Shown: one piece after another, positions 43,516 to 54,906 of the stretch
Layout of the letters: the number at the start of each line of letters is the position of its first letter
Position numbering within the stretch: the stretch's first letter is position 1
Source: Ianthella basta
Lineage: Eukaryota; Porifera; Demospongiae; Verongiida; Ianthellidae
NCBI GenBank assembly: GCA_964019415.1
Contig: OZ025871.1
Coordinates: forward strand, 11,611,936-11,675,935
DNA length: 64,000 nt
Direction of reading: 5' to 3'
Notes under the pieces: model-generated
What the model was told of the DNA's origin: nothing
Seen by the model: only the letters and a program-made list of their open reading frames with translations
Databases searched by the model: none
Translations under genes and position numbers: made by a program

Positions 43516-44213
43516 CTAGCCACATCCCCATGCATGCTATATATGAATATTCTGTACTTCAGCTAGTAGTTTGGGAAGCAGCAGTTTGGTGGTGATTATC
43601 TAGAAGACAGTAGCTATAAGAACTGTTATAGCTAGATTGTTGAATGGTAACAGGGGTGTAGCCAGGAATTTCATAAGGGGGTTTCCGGTTTATGCTAAGA
43701 ATGATGTCATATTACATCATCAAAATGGCCGCCAAACGTGAGCTTGTCATTTTTGCAACTGAAATCATGAGGGAAACGATGTGAATTCAAACGAAACCTG
43801 TCTTCTATAGTGCACCAGCTACAAAAAGGCCATTGGCTTCACTACCTCAAGCACCACTTAAGTTTGCAGTAGCTACTTCTCTTCAGTTTTATTGGTACTA
43901 TGATTTTGAAAGGGGTTTCCTGAAACCCGCAGAAACCCCCCTCCCTACACCCCTGTGGTAAGGGTTGCAGAACCCAGTTAAGCCAAAGCAGTCCTTCAAC
44001 AGCCCCCACCATACTTCAATTGTTTTACTACTGCTTTACTTTATCTATTGGTGTACATAACATTCTGAATGTCTTGTATGTTACTACTTGCTCAGAACAG
44101 GAGTACACCAGCTAAAGGCTACCCTAAAAGATATTACCAAATGTCATTCGACTTTCGTTGTACTTCACAGGAGGGTATTTATGCAGGCTTTTAACTAATA
44201 TAATATAACTTAA
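43516..44213. other. intronic, no exon found
   Basis: Contains an AGGGGTTTCC/GGAAACCCC inverted pair (about 43,676 and 43,913; GGGGGTTTCCGG against GAAACCCCCC) bounded by GGGGTGTAG...CTACACCCCT. These are likely the ends of a 280-bp repeat (43,653-43,953) present in both duplication units. Confidence 0.5.
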
Positions 44214-44334
44214 CAAGTATTTCAAGTTAAACAACTTGTGGAGTGCCGGGGCACCCCTGAACTTGAACTACTTGCCCAACTGTTCTTGTAAGGTAACTAA
44301 TTACATGCACACACTGAACATACATACTGAACAC

Positions 44335-44476
44335 ATAAACACACACATGCACACACACAGCACACAAACACACAAGGCAGCTGAACACGTACACGTACAC
44401 ACACACACACACACACAGATGCACAAACGCATGCATGCATGCGCGTGTACACACCACACACACACACGCATGCACG

Positions 44477-44535
<59 letters not shown>

Positions 44536-44545
44536 GCACATAGCT
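44335..44545 (+). repeat. CA microsatellite array (unit A)
   Basis: Interrupted (CA)n with GCATGCATGCATGCGCG in the middle. Gives spurious His/Thr and Cys/Val ORFs on the two strands. Confidence 0.92.
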
Positions 44546-46059
44546 ACACACATAGAAAGAGACAGACAGACAGAGAGAGAGGGGTAGACAGAGGCTAGGG
44601 CATTAGCTGGCAACATTTCAGCACATGTTACCTTCCCAGAGTGTAATTTCGATTCCACTAGGAGTACTTTGCACACTTCGATGTCATGATTTCCTGAAGT
44701 ACATGGCACTGTTCCACTGTACAACGAACTCCACGAGGGTAGCTAGTTTCCCATCATGCGAAATATCAGGCTTTTCAGTTGAAAACCAAGCCAATTCATC
44801 CAAGGAACCTCTTTGCGTTTGTATATTATAATGAACAAACAGTCCTAATCCCCCTTCAACCAATTAAAGTACGTAGACTTGTCTCAGAGTGCTGCCATTG
44901 TAAAATGCCTGTCACTTGGTCTTCATGATAATTGGAGCTATATCTCACAAGAGAGCCTTTCAATACGTTTCTTAATAGCATTACAGTGCAGAGAAATTGT
45001 CCTATCAATGACTCGAGTAGAATAGCAGAAATTGTCAGAATGGCAAGTGAGTGCTTAGCAGAATCAGAATCTCTGTGCATGATACCATTCACAAACATAT
45101 ATATACTCATACTTCAACATCTGGCCCCCTCTGCAATCTGGCCTCTCTAATCACATGCACGTCATTCATAGTTGCATGTGAATCCACATAAACATAATAT
45201 TATATAAAATATGATCATGCTGGTCATACAGTTCATCCTATGTCAAGAACATTTGTTGGCAGTTGATACAACCCATAGTACCATAGACTGGGTTTTAACT
45301 GCGAGTGGCATTATAATACAGTGCACACGCCCACTTTATCCATGTACAGTGTTAATTCATGACTTACAGTAAGCCCAAATAAGTTAACCAATATTGATTA
45401 CAAAGCAGCAACTGAAGGGAGCAATTAGTTCAAGTTGGCGGTGGCAGCCCCATGAGTTCAACTTAATGCACCTGCTTTTGCTATTCTTAGCCTTTGTCTT
45501 TCTTCTTTAGTAAGAGTGTGTTCAACAATTTCTATTGTCCAGCTAGTTTGGCAATTGATTTGACTGCGACAGAATTCAAGCGCAAGTAGTTTCAGTTTAA
45601 ACTGCAACAAGCCAGTATCACATGGCCTCTCAAGCATTTCACAAATGTATCACACTCGGTGCTTTGCATCCTTATGTGAAAAACAAGTATTTTGAGTTAA
45701 TAAACTCATAGGGTGCCGGAGCGCCACTGAACTCGAACTACTTGCTAGCAACTATTCCACGTATGTTCAATAGATCAGATAGTTGGTTATGCAGCATTGC
45801 TGATGGCCTGAAAGACATCACAATGCCATATACTGTTGGGGTTGCAGGAGTTTCAAGTCTCCAGAAATGTCAAAATGCTTTGCTGGTGCTTTCTGATCTA
45901 CATAACATTATGAATGAGGATGTACATGTTGCTTTGTGCCAGGAAGAGGAGTGTGCTGGCTAAAAAGGCAACCCTAAGTGGTAGTGCCATGATTTGACAT
46001 GGTGAAATACAAAGAAAGATGATTTTGAGCCTAGCACACAGAGAGTGTCGACCATGGCC

Positions 46060-46330
46060 ATTTTACAATGCCCATCCGTGATAATTGGAGCTGTATCTCG
46101 CAGAAGAGTCTTTCATTAGGCTTTTACGAGTATCGCTCTATCAACACATGGTCATGAACACATTCGTTCGATTGGGATACAGCGAAACCCTTTAGAGATG
46201 ATTTTGAGCTTTGTAAAGAATGACATGAGCGAGGCCATTTGCAAAATGACAGGAATATATAATATACATGATTACTAACATGAAGCCATACGAATACCTA
46301 AATCTGAAAACAATATAGGGGCACTGAAGA
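46060..46330 (+). repeat. dispersed MITE family copy (unit B)
   Basis: Counterpart of 39,970-40,270. Confidence 0.6.
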
Positions 46331-46704
46331 TGCCCCAATTAATGAACACCCTCACAGTGATGTGATACCTATAGTACTACAAACTGTGTTAAAAATGCTG
46401 AGCATGCAGATTTTATGGCTTACAAAGAAAAACATCCATGGTAAGGGTTCAGGGAGTGGCGGCAGTCAGTGTGGCTGTGGCACTCTTGCACTGTGACCCA
46501 ATAAAGTGAATGTGATAGACAATGCTAGGAGTTATGGGATCACCAGATTTGAGACAGCAACCTGAGTAAAAGCACAACTTATCCAAAGTCTCAACACATA
46601 TGTACAAACCACGTCCACCTCCTCACCCATGGTTATGGTGACCTAGGGCATGGGACACAGCCATCGGCACACTCTTGTAGCAGCTGAAAGCGCGAGGCAT
46701 TTAC

Positions 46705-46875
46705 CTGAAAGAAGTTTGGACTCCTCCTCAAGTCCATGTCTTCTCATAACAGCAGCAGTTTTGGTCATTATTTCAGAAGACTTGGCACTCTGAACTCTAA
46801 CCACATCATTGATGTCACTCAGCCCCTTACACTCGTCACTGGCAATCAGGTCAGCTTGTTGTAGCTCAGCAAGAA
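46705..46875 (-). CDS. exon D (unit B)
   Basis: 171 nt, phase 1-1, same splice sites as the unit A copy. The peptide differs from unit A by one residue (AKSSEIM instead of AKSPEIM). Confidence 0.7.
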
Positions 46876-47341
46876 CTGGGGGAAGGAGAAAAGAAGGGAA
46901 AGGGAGGACAATTACATATCCTTTTAATATTAAAGCACATAATAATAATGCACGCAACACACATAACTATGACGAGGAATAGATAGCCACAAAAGATGGT
47001 AGGCATATGCAGAGGTGTAGCATACGTGTGTAAAATCGTCAAGGCAAAAGTTGGTTTAAAGCTGTTCTGTCCAGCACCTTTTACAGTCATCACCACACAT
47101 GCACCAGATTGAAAGAAGATTGTGTTTGGTTGTTCATGAACTCCTTCAATTTTCTACCAAACTTCACTAACAGTTGAACAGTGAATATACAGTATATACA
47201 AACACCCATGTAAGTGTTTACAGTATGAGTGTGTGTTGTATATACGAATGTCAGCTCTTGTGGAAGCTACACCTCTTTGGACTAATGAAGGTAAAAGGAA
47301 GTTACTCTTTCTATACTGTCATTAGTGTTGATATAACTCAC

Positions 47342-47428
47342 TTAGTCCTGTGGGTGTGGCAGGGGGCAGGGCTGGAGCATTGATCCTTGAAGGACCTGGA
47401 GCATCAGAAGAGGCACCGAGGGGTGTCC
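47342..47428 (-). CDS. exon P1 (unit B)
   Basis: 87 nt, phase 1-1. GTPLGASSDAPGPSR-type peptide; one residue near the middle differs from unit A (the CTT codon gives INAP preceded by R/S change). Confidence 0.6.
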   Translation of the reverse strand, partial: GHPSVPLLMLQVLQGSMLQPCPLPHPQD

Positions 47429-47721
47429 CTGTCAAAAGAGAGGGAAGAAATGTAAAGTGTAACCTCTACTGTGCTGTTCTTCAAGGAAAGCATGCACTGC
47501 ATGTGTGTAGTCAAAATGTCACCATTGTACAGGAGGCGTGGCTTATCTTCATCACACAGAAACTCCCCGCAAAACATTACTGCTTTGGTCAAGTTTCGTG
47601 AAAATATTCTCCCACAAACTTTCCTGCTATACACTACGTCCCTTGTTGCACATGTAGTGGTACCTCTTCTTCACATGGTGTGTGTGGACTATGTCACCAT
47701 GCACTTCACACCACCACCCAC

Positions 47722-47796
47722 CTGGAGGTACTTGAGTCCACTGCCATGGCATGGTCCTCAGGGGTGGCAGGATCATGTTGGGGTAGTTTGCCATAC
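47722..47796 (-). CDS. exon F (unit B)
   Basis: 75 nt, phase 1-1. GMANYPNMILPPLRTMPWQW then TQVPPG; Ser to Tyr compared with unit A. Splice sites are conserved. Confidence 0.64.
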
Positions 47797-48169
47797 CTGT
47801 TGTGTGGTAGACAGATGCATTTGTATACAGTGGGACATACAAATACCCATGTCAGTGTTTACAGTATGAGTGTGTGTTGTATATACGAATGTGTGTATAA
47901 GGGAACGGGCAGGGGAACAACAGGGGTGGAGAAGACACATAGGTCAGGTGAAACAGAACACAAGTGAATGAACAATGATGAAACTAACTGAACAACGTCT
48001 CTGCTAAGCTGTGAAGTGGCAGGAATAGCATCAAATCACCTTAAAGTATATACATTCCATTAGATGCGAACTATTACATAATGCAATAGGTGATAGACTC
48101 CATCACGCACACGCACACATACTCGCACACCTTGGTGCTGTCCAATAACGTGTGAGTGGTACCCGACAC

Positions 48170-48250
48170 CAGACGGGTCAGTGAACATCTGTCCATAGCT
48201 ATATACTGGCTGAGAGAGACGGAAGGGAACCCAACCTTGTTGAGGTAGAC
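48170..48250 (-). CDS. exon E (unit B)
   Basis: 81 nt, phase 1-1, using TCTG|GTGTCG as donor. GLPQQGWVPFRLSQPVYSYG then QMFTDPSG. The alternative donor present in unit A is destroyed here (CAGGTACC has become CGGGTACC), which supports the phase-preserving donor. Confidence 0.55.
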
Positions 48251-49314
48251 CTGAGCGAGGAGGAAGGGGAGGAGAAATCGCTGAACAGGCACACACATGC
48301 ACATACACCATATATGCCAACACCCACCTATCCATCCAACTGCATCCACTACCTGCCCACACCTACACCCATTCAATTTGAGATGACAGGCAAGATGGAG
48401 GAACACTGTTGGGTTGTCAGTACACTAGGCAGTACAGTCATGTTGGTCTTGTTGGAAGGAGGGGCAAGGCTACACTGGAGGTAGGCTGGGCTCAAAAAGG
48501 GGACTCTTAAACATTTTGTCCCATTTGAAAAGCATCACATTGGATGTTTGTAAAGGCCTGAGTGGCTAGGGAACACATATGATCACATTGGATGTTGTAT
48601 AATCTTTGTGAACTGTTTAATAGTACTATTATAATACACAAAGGGGTAAGAGTAAATACGTGTGGGTAAGACAGCAGCAAAATGATAACGGTTGTTCAAG
48701 GTAAGATGTAAACAGTGGTTGTCAAGGAGCAGGAGCAAAGATGGCATATTTCCGCAAATGCAAATTTGGTTTAAAGTCATTCTGACTAAGTTTTACATCT
48801 TTTACAGTCACTGCCACATGTATGAGATTGGAAGATTGTGTGTGGTTGTTCATGAACTCCTCCTTCAATTTTCTACCAAACTTCACCAACAGTTGAAGAG
48901 TGTATCACAGCGATCCATAGTGACTTAAGGTGGCTAGCGCCTAAACCACTGGCCTCCTTTAGACGAAATGAATGAACATAAGAAAACCTATGCTCATAGA
49001 GTTTTACAGAGTGAGCCTAATAGACAGTCTTGATGCAATCTACCTCTGTAAAGCAACCACCACTTTATAGAGGTCAGTTACAACCGGTCCACAGACGGCT
49101 GTCTTAGACAGGATTCACTGAATCATAGAACACGTATACAGGGAGCACTTCACTCATGCAATCTTGAAAGGAGGCAGATACAAGAGTATGAATAATGTAT
49201 ATGCTTTCAGTGGAGTAAAGAGTAGTCAGCCTTTTTAGAAGCTACGTACATCTCTTCGGACACAAGCAGGGAATCTACTCTGTCTTCACTGCTGTTACAG
49301 TTGATTCCACTCAC

Positions 49315-49401
49315 CTAGTCCTGTGGGTGGGGCAGGAGGAATGGCAGGAACATTGATCCCTGAAGGACCTGGAGCATCAGAAGACGGTCGGAGGTGTATC
49401 C
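49315..49401 (-). CDS. exon P2 (unit B)
   Basis: 87 nt, phase 1-1, identical peptide to unit A P2 (GIHLRPSSDAPGPSG then INVPAIPPAPPTGL). Confidence 0.65.
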   Translation of the reverse strand, partial: GYTSDRLLMLQVLQGSMFLPFLLPHPQD

Positions 49402-50389
49402 CTGAGAGAGAAGAGAGGAAGGAAATGTGAAGTGCAACTGGCATTTTGACTACATGCATCCACTGAATGCATATAGTTAAAATGCGGGCATTGTACAAGA
49501 GGTGTGGCTCGTCTTCAGCATGCAAACCAGAGACAAGTACTTCGAGTTAAGAAACTCGTGGGGCACCGGGATGCCCATGAACTCAAACTACATACTTGCT
49601 AGCCACATCCCCATGCATGCTATATATGAATATTCTGTACTTCAGCTAGTAGTTTGGGAAGCAGCAGTTTGGTGGTGATTATCTAGAAGACAGTAGCTAT
49701 AAGAACTGTTATAGCTAGATTGTTGAATGGTAACAGGGGTGTAGCCAGGAATTTCATAAGGGGGTTTCCGGTTTATGCTAAGAATGATGTCATATTACAT
49801 CATCAAAATGGCCGCCAAACGTGAGCTTGTCATTTTTGCAACTGAAATCATGAGGGAAACGATGTGAATTCAAACGAAACCTGTCTTCTATAGTGCACCA
49901 GCTACAAAAAGGCCATTGGCTTCACTACCTCAAGCACCAGTTAAGTTTGCAGTAGCTACTTCTCTTCAGTTTTATTGGTACTATGATTTTGAAAGGGGTT
50001 TCCTGAAACCCGCAGAAACCCCCCTCCCTACACCCCTGTGGTAAGGGTTGCAGAACCCAGTTAAGCCAAAGCAGTCCTTCAACAGCCCCCACCATACTTC
50101 AATTGTTTTACTACTGCTTTACTTTATCTATTGGTGTACATAACATTCTGAATGTCTTGTATGTTACTACTTGCTCAGAACAGGAGTACACCAGCTAAAG
50201 GCTACCCTAAAAGATATTACCAAATGTCATTCGACTTTCGTTGTACTTCACAGGAGGGTATTTATGCAGGCTTTTAACTAATATAATATAACTTAACAAG
50301 TATTTCAAGTTAAACAACTTGTGGAGTGCCGGGGCACCCCTGAACTTGAACTACTTGCCCAACTGTTCTTGTAAGGTAACTAATTACAT

Positions 50390-50555
50390 GCACACACTGA
50401 ACATACATACTGAACACATAAACACACACATGCACACACACAGCACACAAACACACAAGGCAGCTGAACACGTACACACACACACACACACACACACACA
50501 GATGCACAAACGCATGCATGCATGCGCATGTACACACCACACACACACACGCATG

Positions 50556-50630
<75 letters not shown>

Positions 50631-50640
50631 GCACGCGCAC
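50390..50640 (+). repeat. CA microsatellite array (unit B)
   Basis: Expanded relative to unit A: a pure (CA)n run from about 50,560 to 50,622, with ACGCGCACGCGCAC at the end. Confidence 0.92.
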
Positions 50641-50686
50641 ATAGCTACACACATAGAAAGAGACAGACAGACAGAGAGAGAGGGGT

Positions 50687-51660
50687 CACAGGGTAGTTAT
50701 AACATGAAACCGCTAATATAGCCGCTAACTTTGCACCTTTTTGAAACGTTATATTTTCGCTCTCTGAATGACTTTAAGGATAAAGATTGGCAGGATAATA
50801 AAGTATGATCTTAGCTTTATCGGAAAAGTCGATCACCGCACCGGCAAAAGCTTGGATGACGATGTTTGATAGTGTTGAAAATGGTATACTCGCCGACATT
50901 CAGAGCAAAACCGGCATATCTAGACGACGCCTGAAACACGCGTAGTTTCGCTGGTTAGGTGTAGGGGAATGTAAAGCTTCAGAATCGACTGAGAACTAGG
51001 GATATACGCGTCTGTTTGCAAAGAATATAAAGAAAAACACCTTTTCGGTAGAAATCTTGCCACAATTCACACGTTCGAATGCAATTTTCTCTGAAACAGA
51101 CTACGGTACAGTTCTGTTCTCAGTCAAATATGGGGTGAAGGAGTAGCCATAGTGTTGTCTGGATCAGCTATCAAGGCATGGAGGTCTGGTGGTAAGCAAT
51201 GGAAGGCATGGAGCTCTAGGCTTGTGACTGCATGCTTACACATGGGCAGGAAAAGCACTGACCATCTTCATATCATCTCATGTTATGCCCCTACTCGAGC
51301 AGCAACCCGTACACAGAAAGACATCTTTTTCCGAGATTTGGAGCAAGCCTTGACCACCATCCCTACTCATGAGCCTTACATCATCCTTGGAGATCTAAAT
51401 GCCCGTGTTGGATCTAGAGACATCAATGATGACCCTTGGGATAAAGTGCGAGGCCCACATGGCTACGGCAAGACCAATGATGCAGGGAGAGACCTACTAA
51501 ATTTTCTTTCCATCAATGAAGCTACTGTATGCAATACCTGGTTTAGGAAGAAGGACATATACAAACAGACATGGCAACATCCGAAGTCCAAAAGATGACA
51601 CACACACCTACACACACACACACACACACACACATAGCTACACACATAGAAAGAGACAGA
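50687..51660 (+). mobile_element. insertion in unit B carrying LINE endonuclease sequence
   Basis: Absent from unit A, where GAGAGAGGGGT continues straight into AGACAGAGGCTAGGGC. In unit B the junction sequence ACATAGCTACACACATAGAA AGAGACAGACAG occurs on both sides (50,638-50,686 and 51,632-51,677). It is either a long target duplication or a recombination product between CA/GACA repeats. The interior ends in a CA tract. Confidence 0.68.
51152..51598 (+). pseudogene. LINE AP-endonuclease fragment
   Basis: The middle and C-terminal part of an APE-type endonuclease of a non-LTR retrotransposon: IISCYAPTRAATRTQKDIFF, YIILGDLNARVGSRD (the catalytic GDxN motif) and LLNFLSINEATVCNTWF followed by a THQHP-like KQTWQHPKSKR. 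The frame is open for 148 codons but lacks the N-terminal catalytic Asn/Glu part and has no RT. It would nick target DNA in a full element; here it is a 5'-truncated fragment. Confidence 0.82.
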
Positions 51661-51984
51661 CAGAGAGAGAGGGGTAGACAGAGGCTAGGGCATTAGCTGG
51701 CAACATTTCAGCACATGTTACCTTCCCAGAGTGTAATTTCGATTCCACTAGGAGTACTTTGCACACTTCGGTGCCATGATTTCCTGAAGTGCATGGCGCT
51801 GTTCCACTGTACAACGAACTCCACGAGGGTAGCTAGTTCCCATCATGCGAAATATCAGGCTTTTCAGTTGAAAACCAAGCCAATTCATCCAAGGAACCTC
51901 TTTGCGTTTGTATATTATAATGAACAAACGGTCCTAATCCCCCTTCAACCAATTAAAGTATGTAGACTTGTCTCAGAGCGCTGC

Positions 51985-52280
51985 CATTGTAAAATGCCTG
52001 TCACTTGGTCTTCATAATAATTGGAGCTACATCTCACAAGAGAGCCTTTCAATACGTTTCTTAATAGCATTACAGTGCAAACACATACCTATGTCCTAAT
52101 TTTGTTTGATAGATAGACTGCAAAATGCGAACTAAGATGATTGCAAGCCTTGTAAAGCATAGACCTTGAGCGCCGCCATCTTGAATTGTTTGAAATATAT
52201 AAAAATTATAGTCCATTATGAACATGAAGCCATACAAATACCTAACAGTGAAAACAATATAGGGGGGCCTATGGTGCCCC
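51985..52280 (+). repeat. dispersed MITE family copy
   Basis: ATTGGAGCTACATCTCAC to ACAATATAGGGGGGCC; the left part lies inside unit B, the right part extends beyond it, so the duplication ended within or next to this repeat. Confidence 0.55.
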
Positions 52281-53164
52281 AAAAATATTCTGTAGACACT
52301 ATTCATGCTTGGATAGATACCCACTTATGAGCTTAGCAAACAAGAGATTCTTGAGCACCGCCATTTTACATTGGCTGTCATTCCAGTTTTGTGCTGTTTG
52401 TGGCCAGGTGGTTGACTACATATCAGGTGACAGTGGCCCAAAGCATGTGCATAGCGAATTTATACACATTTCACTCTGTAATGTTCTGTACTGTAGCCGA
52501 CCCCTCCTGTCTCACTCGAGCAGGTATCTGCACACATTGCTAACCATTCAAAAGAACTAGTAAATCTGAATCTAAAACTGATAGCACCCCTCATACGGTC
52601 CGGTGCATAGGAAACATGACGGTAATTCCGTTTGTCTGTTAACTCTTTTCGTCGTTATCACTCCTTTATCCGTGAATATTTCTGATTACCTGTTACTGTT
52701 TAACCGGTAACAGTTCACGGTAAACCGTTAACCGCAATAAAATGGCCGTCAGCAGCGATTGAAAAACTGGAAATTGAAGGACATCACTTCAAGAACTGCA
52801 AAACGGGCGATTTCAACCCATGGAGGACACTTCTGGAGCCCCACATTATAATCCTTGAGAGTTTAGTGGTGCAGTAGTTTTGCCCGAATCACAACCAAAC
52901 TCTTCGGAGACGCTTGGATACGTTGTCATTCGTGGACTGGACAGCTGTAAAGACGGTACTATTCGGAGCTGTCTGAAGAGACTTGGAGGTGCTTGGATCA
53001 GTACGCGACCATTCGGAGAGACTTGTGAAGATGCTGCTTTTTGGAACCCTTTGCAGAGACATGGCCACTATTATCATCAGATATAAAGACAATGGCTCAG
53101 TGCGCTACAACATTGTGAAACTCACACACAACTCCATTATGTATGGACAAACACTATACACATG

Positions 53165-53186
53165 CACGCACACACGCACGCGCGCA

Positions 53187-53275
<89 letters not shown>
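53165..53275 (+). repeat. CA microsatellite
   Basis: Pure (CA)n for about 90 bp after ACGCGCGCACGCGC. Confidence 0.95.
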
Positions 53276-53277
<2 letters not shown>

Positions 53278-53280
53278 ATT

Positions 53281-54274
53281 CTCCCCCCGTGTTTGGTCCA
53301 GCGTCAGCCTCTGCTTGCATCATGTTCAACACAAAAGCTGGCCATATTGTAAGTCCCTATTATATTGTATATTGTATACATATATAGGATAATATATATA
53401 ATATAGGATTATATATATATTAATATAATAGGAATAGCAATGTAAGTGTGATTGCTAGCCCCAATTTTAAACTAAAATCATAGAATGGACGATTATATAT
53501 AGGGCAGGGCTTGTGTGTCGCCATGCCATGCTCTGTGACAATTCTTAGTGTGTCCAAGGGCCAAGGTTTGGTCAGGTCCATGTGAAAGGGGTGCAAAGTG
53601 TGTGTGCAAACCTTGTCATGCACTCTTATTGTACTGATGGCATTCGCTATGTATGTTGATTATAATTATAATTGTATTGTGTTATTGTATTGTATGTTGG
53701 AATTGCAAGTGTGTACTTTACATGCAATTCCTATATACAGTGTATTCACCAATACAGTGTGCATACACTGTGCAACACAGTGGCTATGTACATATATACT
53801 GCCCTACATGGGACTGCACTGTATGTACGTATGTACGTATGCACGTGTGTATGCGTCTCCCTTGCACTTTGACATTACAATGTTTCTATATGTTCATATG
53901 AAGTTCCTTCAGGTCAGCCTGCTCTGGAGGCATGGGAGATTGCCTTGAGTGTCATCTTCCCCATTATTTTAGTGCGCATGTGTGCCTATGTAATGAGATT
54001 CATTGTCCCTCGTAAGGGAAACCCCAATAGTCACATGGTTGTCTGTGTGATGATTACATCAATGGTTATTTCGGGATGTAGACGTTTATACAGTTATTTA
54101 ACCACATGTAGGCCTACGTGTTCCAGTATTAATTCACTTTTGCTCCAAAAGCAGAAGATGGAGAGTGAAAGCAGTTTGGACGCTAAAGCCAGTTCTCCTT
54201 CGCAAACACTGGAAACTGCTCCTGTGTACCTACGTATACCGTCGCCCTTTAGTAGGGGTACAATCAATACCAGT
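53281..54274 (+). other. possible captured two-exon gene fragment
   Basis: A stretch ending AAAGCTGGCCATATT|GTAAGTCC (donor at 53,349) and an acceptor TTCCTTCAG at 53,905-53,913 can be joined. The second part (53,914-54,274) is open for about 120 codons with a hydrophobic segment (ALSVIFPIILVRMCAYVM) and a second one (VVCVMITSMVI), so it might encode two membrane spans. No family recognised. It lies inside inverted repeats, so capture by a transposon is one reading. Confidence 0.35.
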
Positions 54275-54647
54275 TAACGATTAAATGTTACTAGCTACTA
54301 GTTAACGGTTCACCGTTTGCTAACGATAACCAACGATAACTGTTACCAGTTTTCAGGTAACGTCATGTTTTCTATGCACCGTACCCTACATCCAAGTAGT
54401 TGAGGTGGTAGATGGCGTAGAAGACAGAAGCTTCCTCATGCACAAGCAAACACTGCATGAACAACAGGGAGGTGTGAAACTGGTCACCCTTGCTGCAGTT
54501 CTGACATGTAAGAACTGCCAGTACAGAACATTACAGTGTGAAATGTGTATAAATTCGCTTTGCACGTGCTTCAGGCCACTGTCACATGATAAGGTGCCGA
54601 CCTCCTCTAATTAGGGGCTACACATGTAACATACCAACACATGCACA

Positions 54648-54869
54648 TGTAGAACTGTTACATGTGTATGAACAGTGTGTGCATGCTCTTGTACCCTTAT
54701 CTTGTGCTTACCTTGTGTTTGCTGTACTTATTAGTGTTGTGATGTCATAATTGGTTTTGTATGCGCATGCGCAGTGCTTTTGACCTCAGATTTGGAGGGA
54801 GTCAATAATTGTGTTCCGTGTTACTGTTCGACCCGTGTCCGCCTTGCGAAACGCAGCGCACCAGTTACA
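54648..54869 (+). repeat. 5' LTR
   Basis: 222 bp, direct copy of 58,854-59,075. Promoter elements are not obvious by eye. Confidence 0.92.
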
Positions 54870-54887
54870 TTGGTAGCAGAGGGTGGT
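54870..54887 (+). promoter_or_regulatory. primer binding site
   Basis: TTGGTAGCAGAGGGTGGT directly follows the 5' LTR; the TGGTA-CAGAG pattern resembles initiator-tRNA-type primer sites of gypsy elements. The exact tRNA is not determined. Confidence 0.6.
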
Positions 54888-54906
54888 TGGAGAGCAGGAG
54901 AGCGCG

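Larger units (their letters stand above)
39271..44993. repeat. tandem segmental duplication, unit A
   Basis: Aligns along its length with 45,309-52,076: both begin ATTATAATACAGTGCACACG and end near CGTTTCTTAATAGCATTACA. It contains exons D, P1, F, E and P2 of the ROCO gene. Identity is about 97% in the left part and above 99% from about 42,300 to 44,240. Confidence 0.92.
45309..52076. repeat. tandem segmental duplication, unit B
   Basis: Duplicate of 39,271-44,993, longer because of a roughly 1-kb insertion (about 50,687-51,660) at the CA/GACAGA repeat and a longer CA tract. Carries exons D, P1, F, E and P2. Confidence 0.92.
52424..54590. mobile_element. composite element with two sets of inverted ends
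   Basis: Outer arms 52,424-52,493 and 54,519-54,590 are inverted copies (shared CAGTACAGAACATTACAG and TGTGTATAAATTCGCT). Inner arms 52,594-52,625 and 54,356-54,385 pair as well (GGTGCATAGGAAACATGACG against CGTCATGTTTTCTATGCACC) and continue with GTTAACGGTT-type blocks. The interior has an 110-bp CA run (53,165-53,275) and exon-like pieces. The outer-arm sequence is also present singly at 18,590-18,660. No transposase identified. Confidence 0.68.

Noticed and set aside
44227-44724. Long Cys/Val-rich and His/Thr-rich ORFs (also 50,310-50,696, 38,585-38,959, 53,105-53,387)
   Set aside because: They are translations of CA microsatellites in either strand; no stop codons arise because of the repeat.
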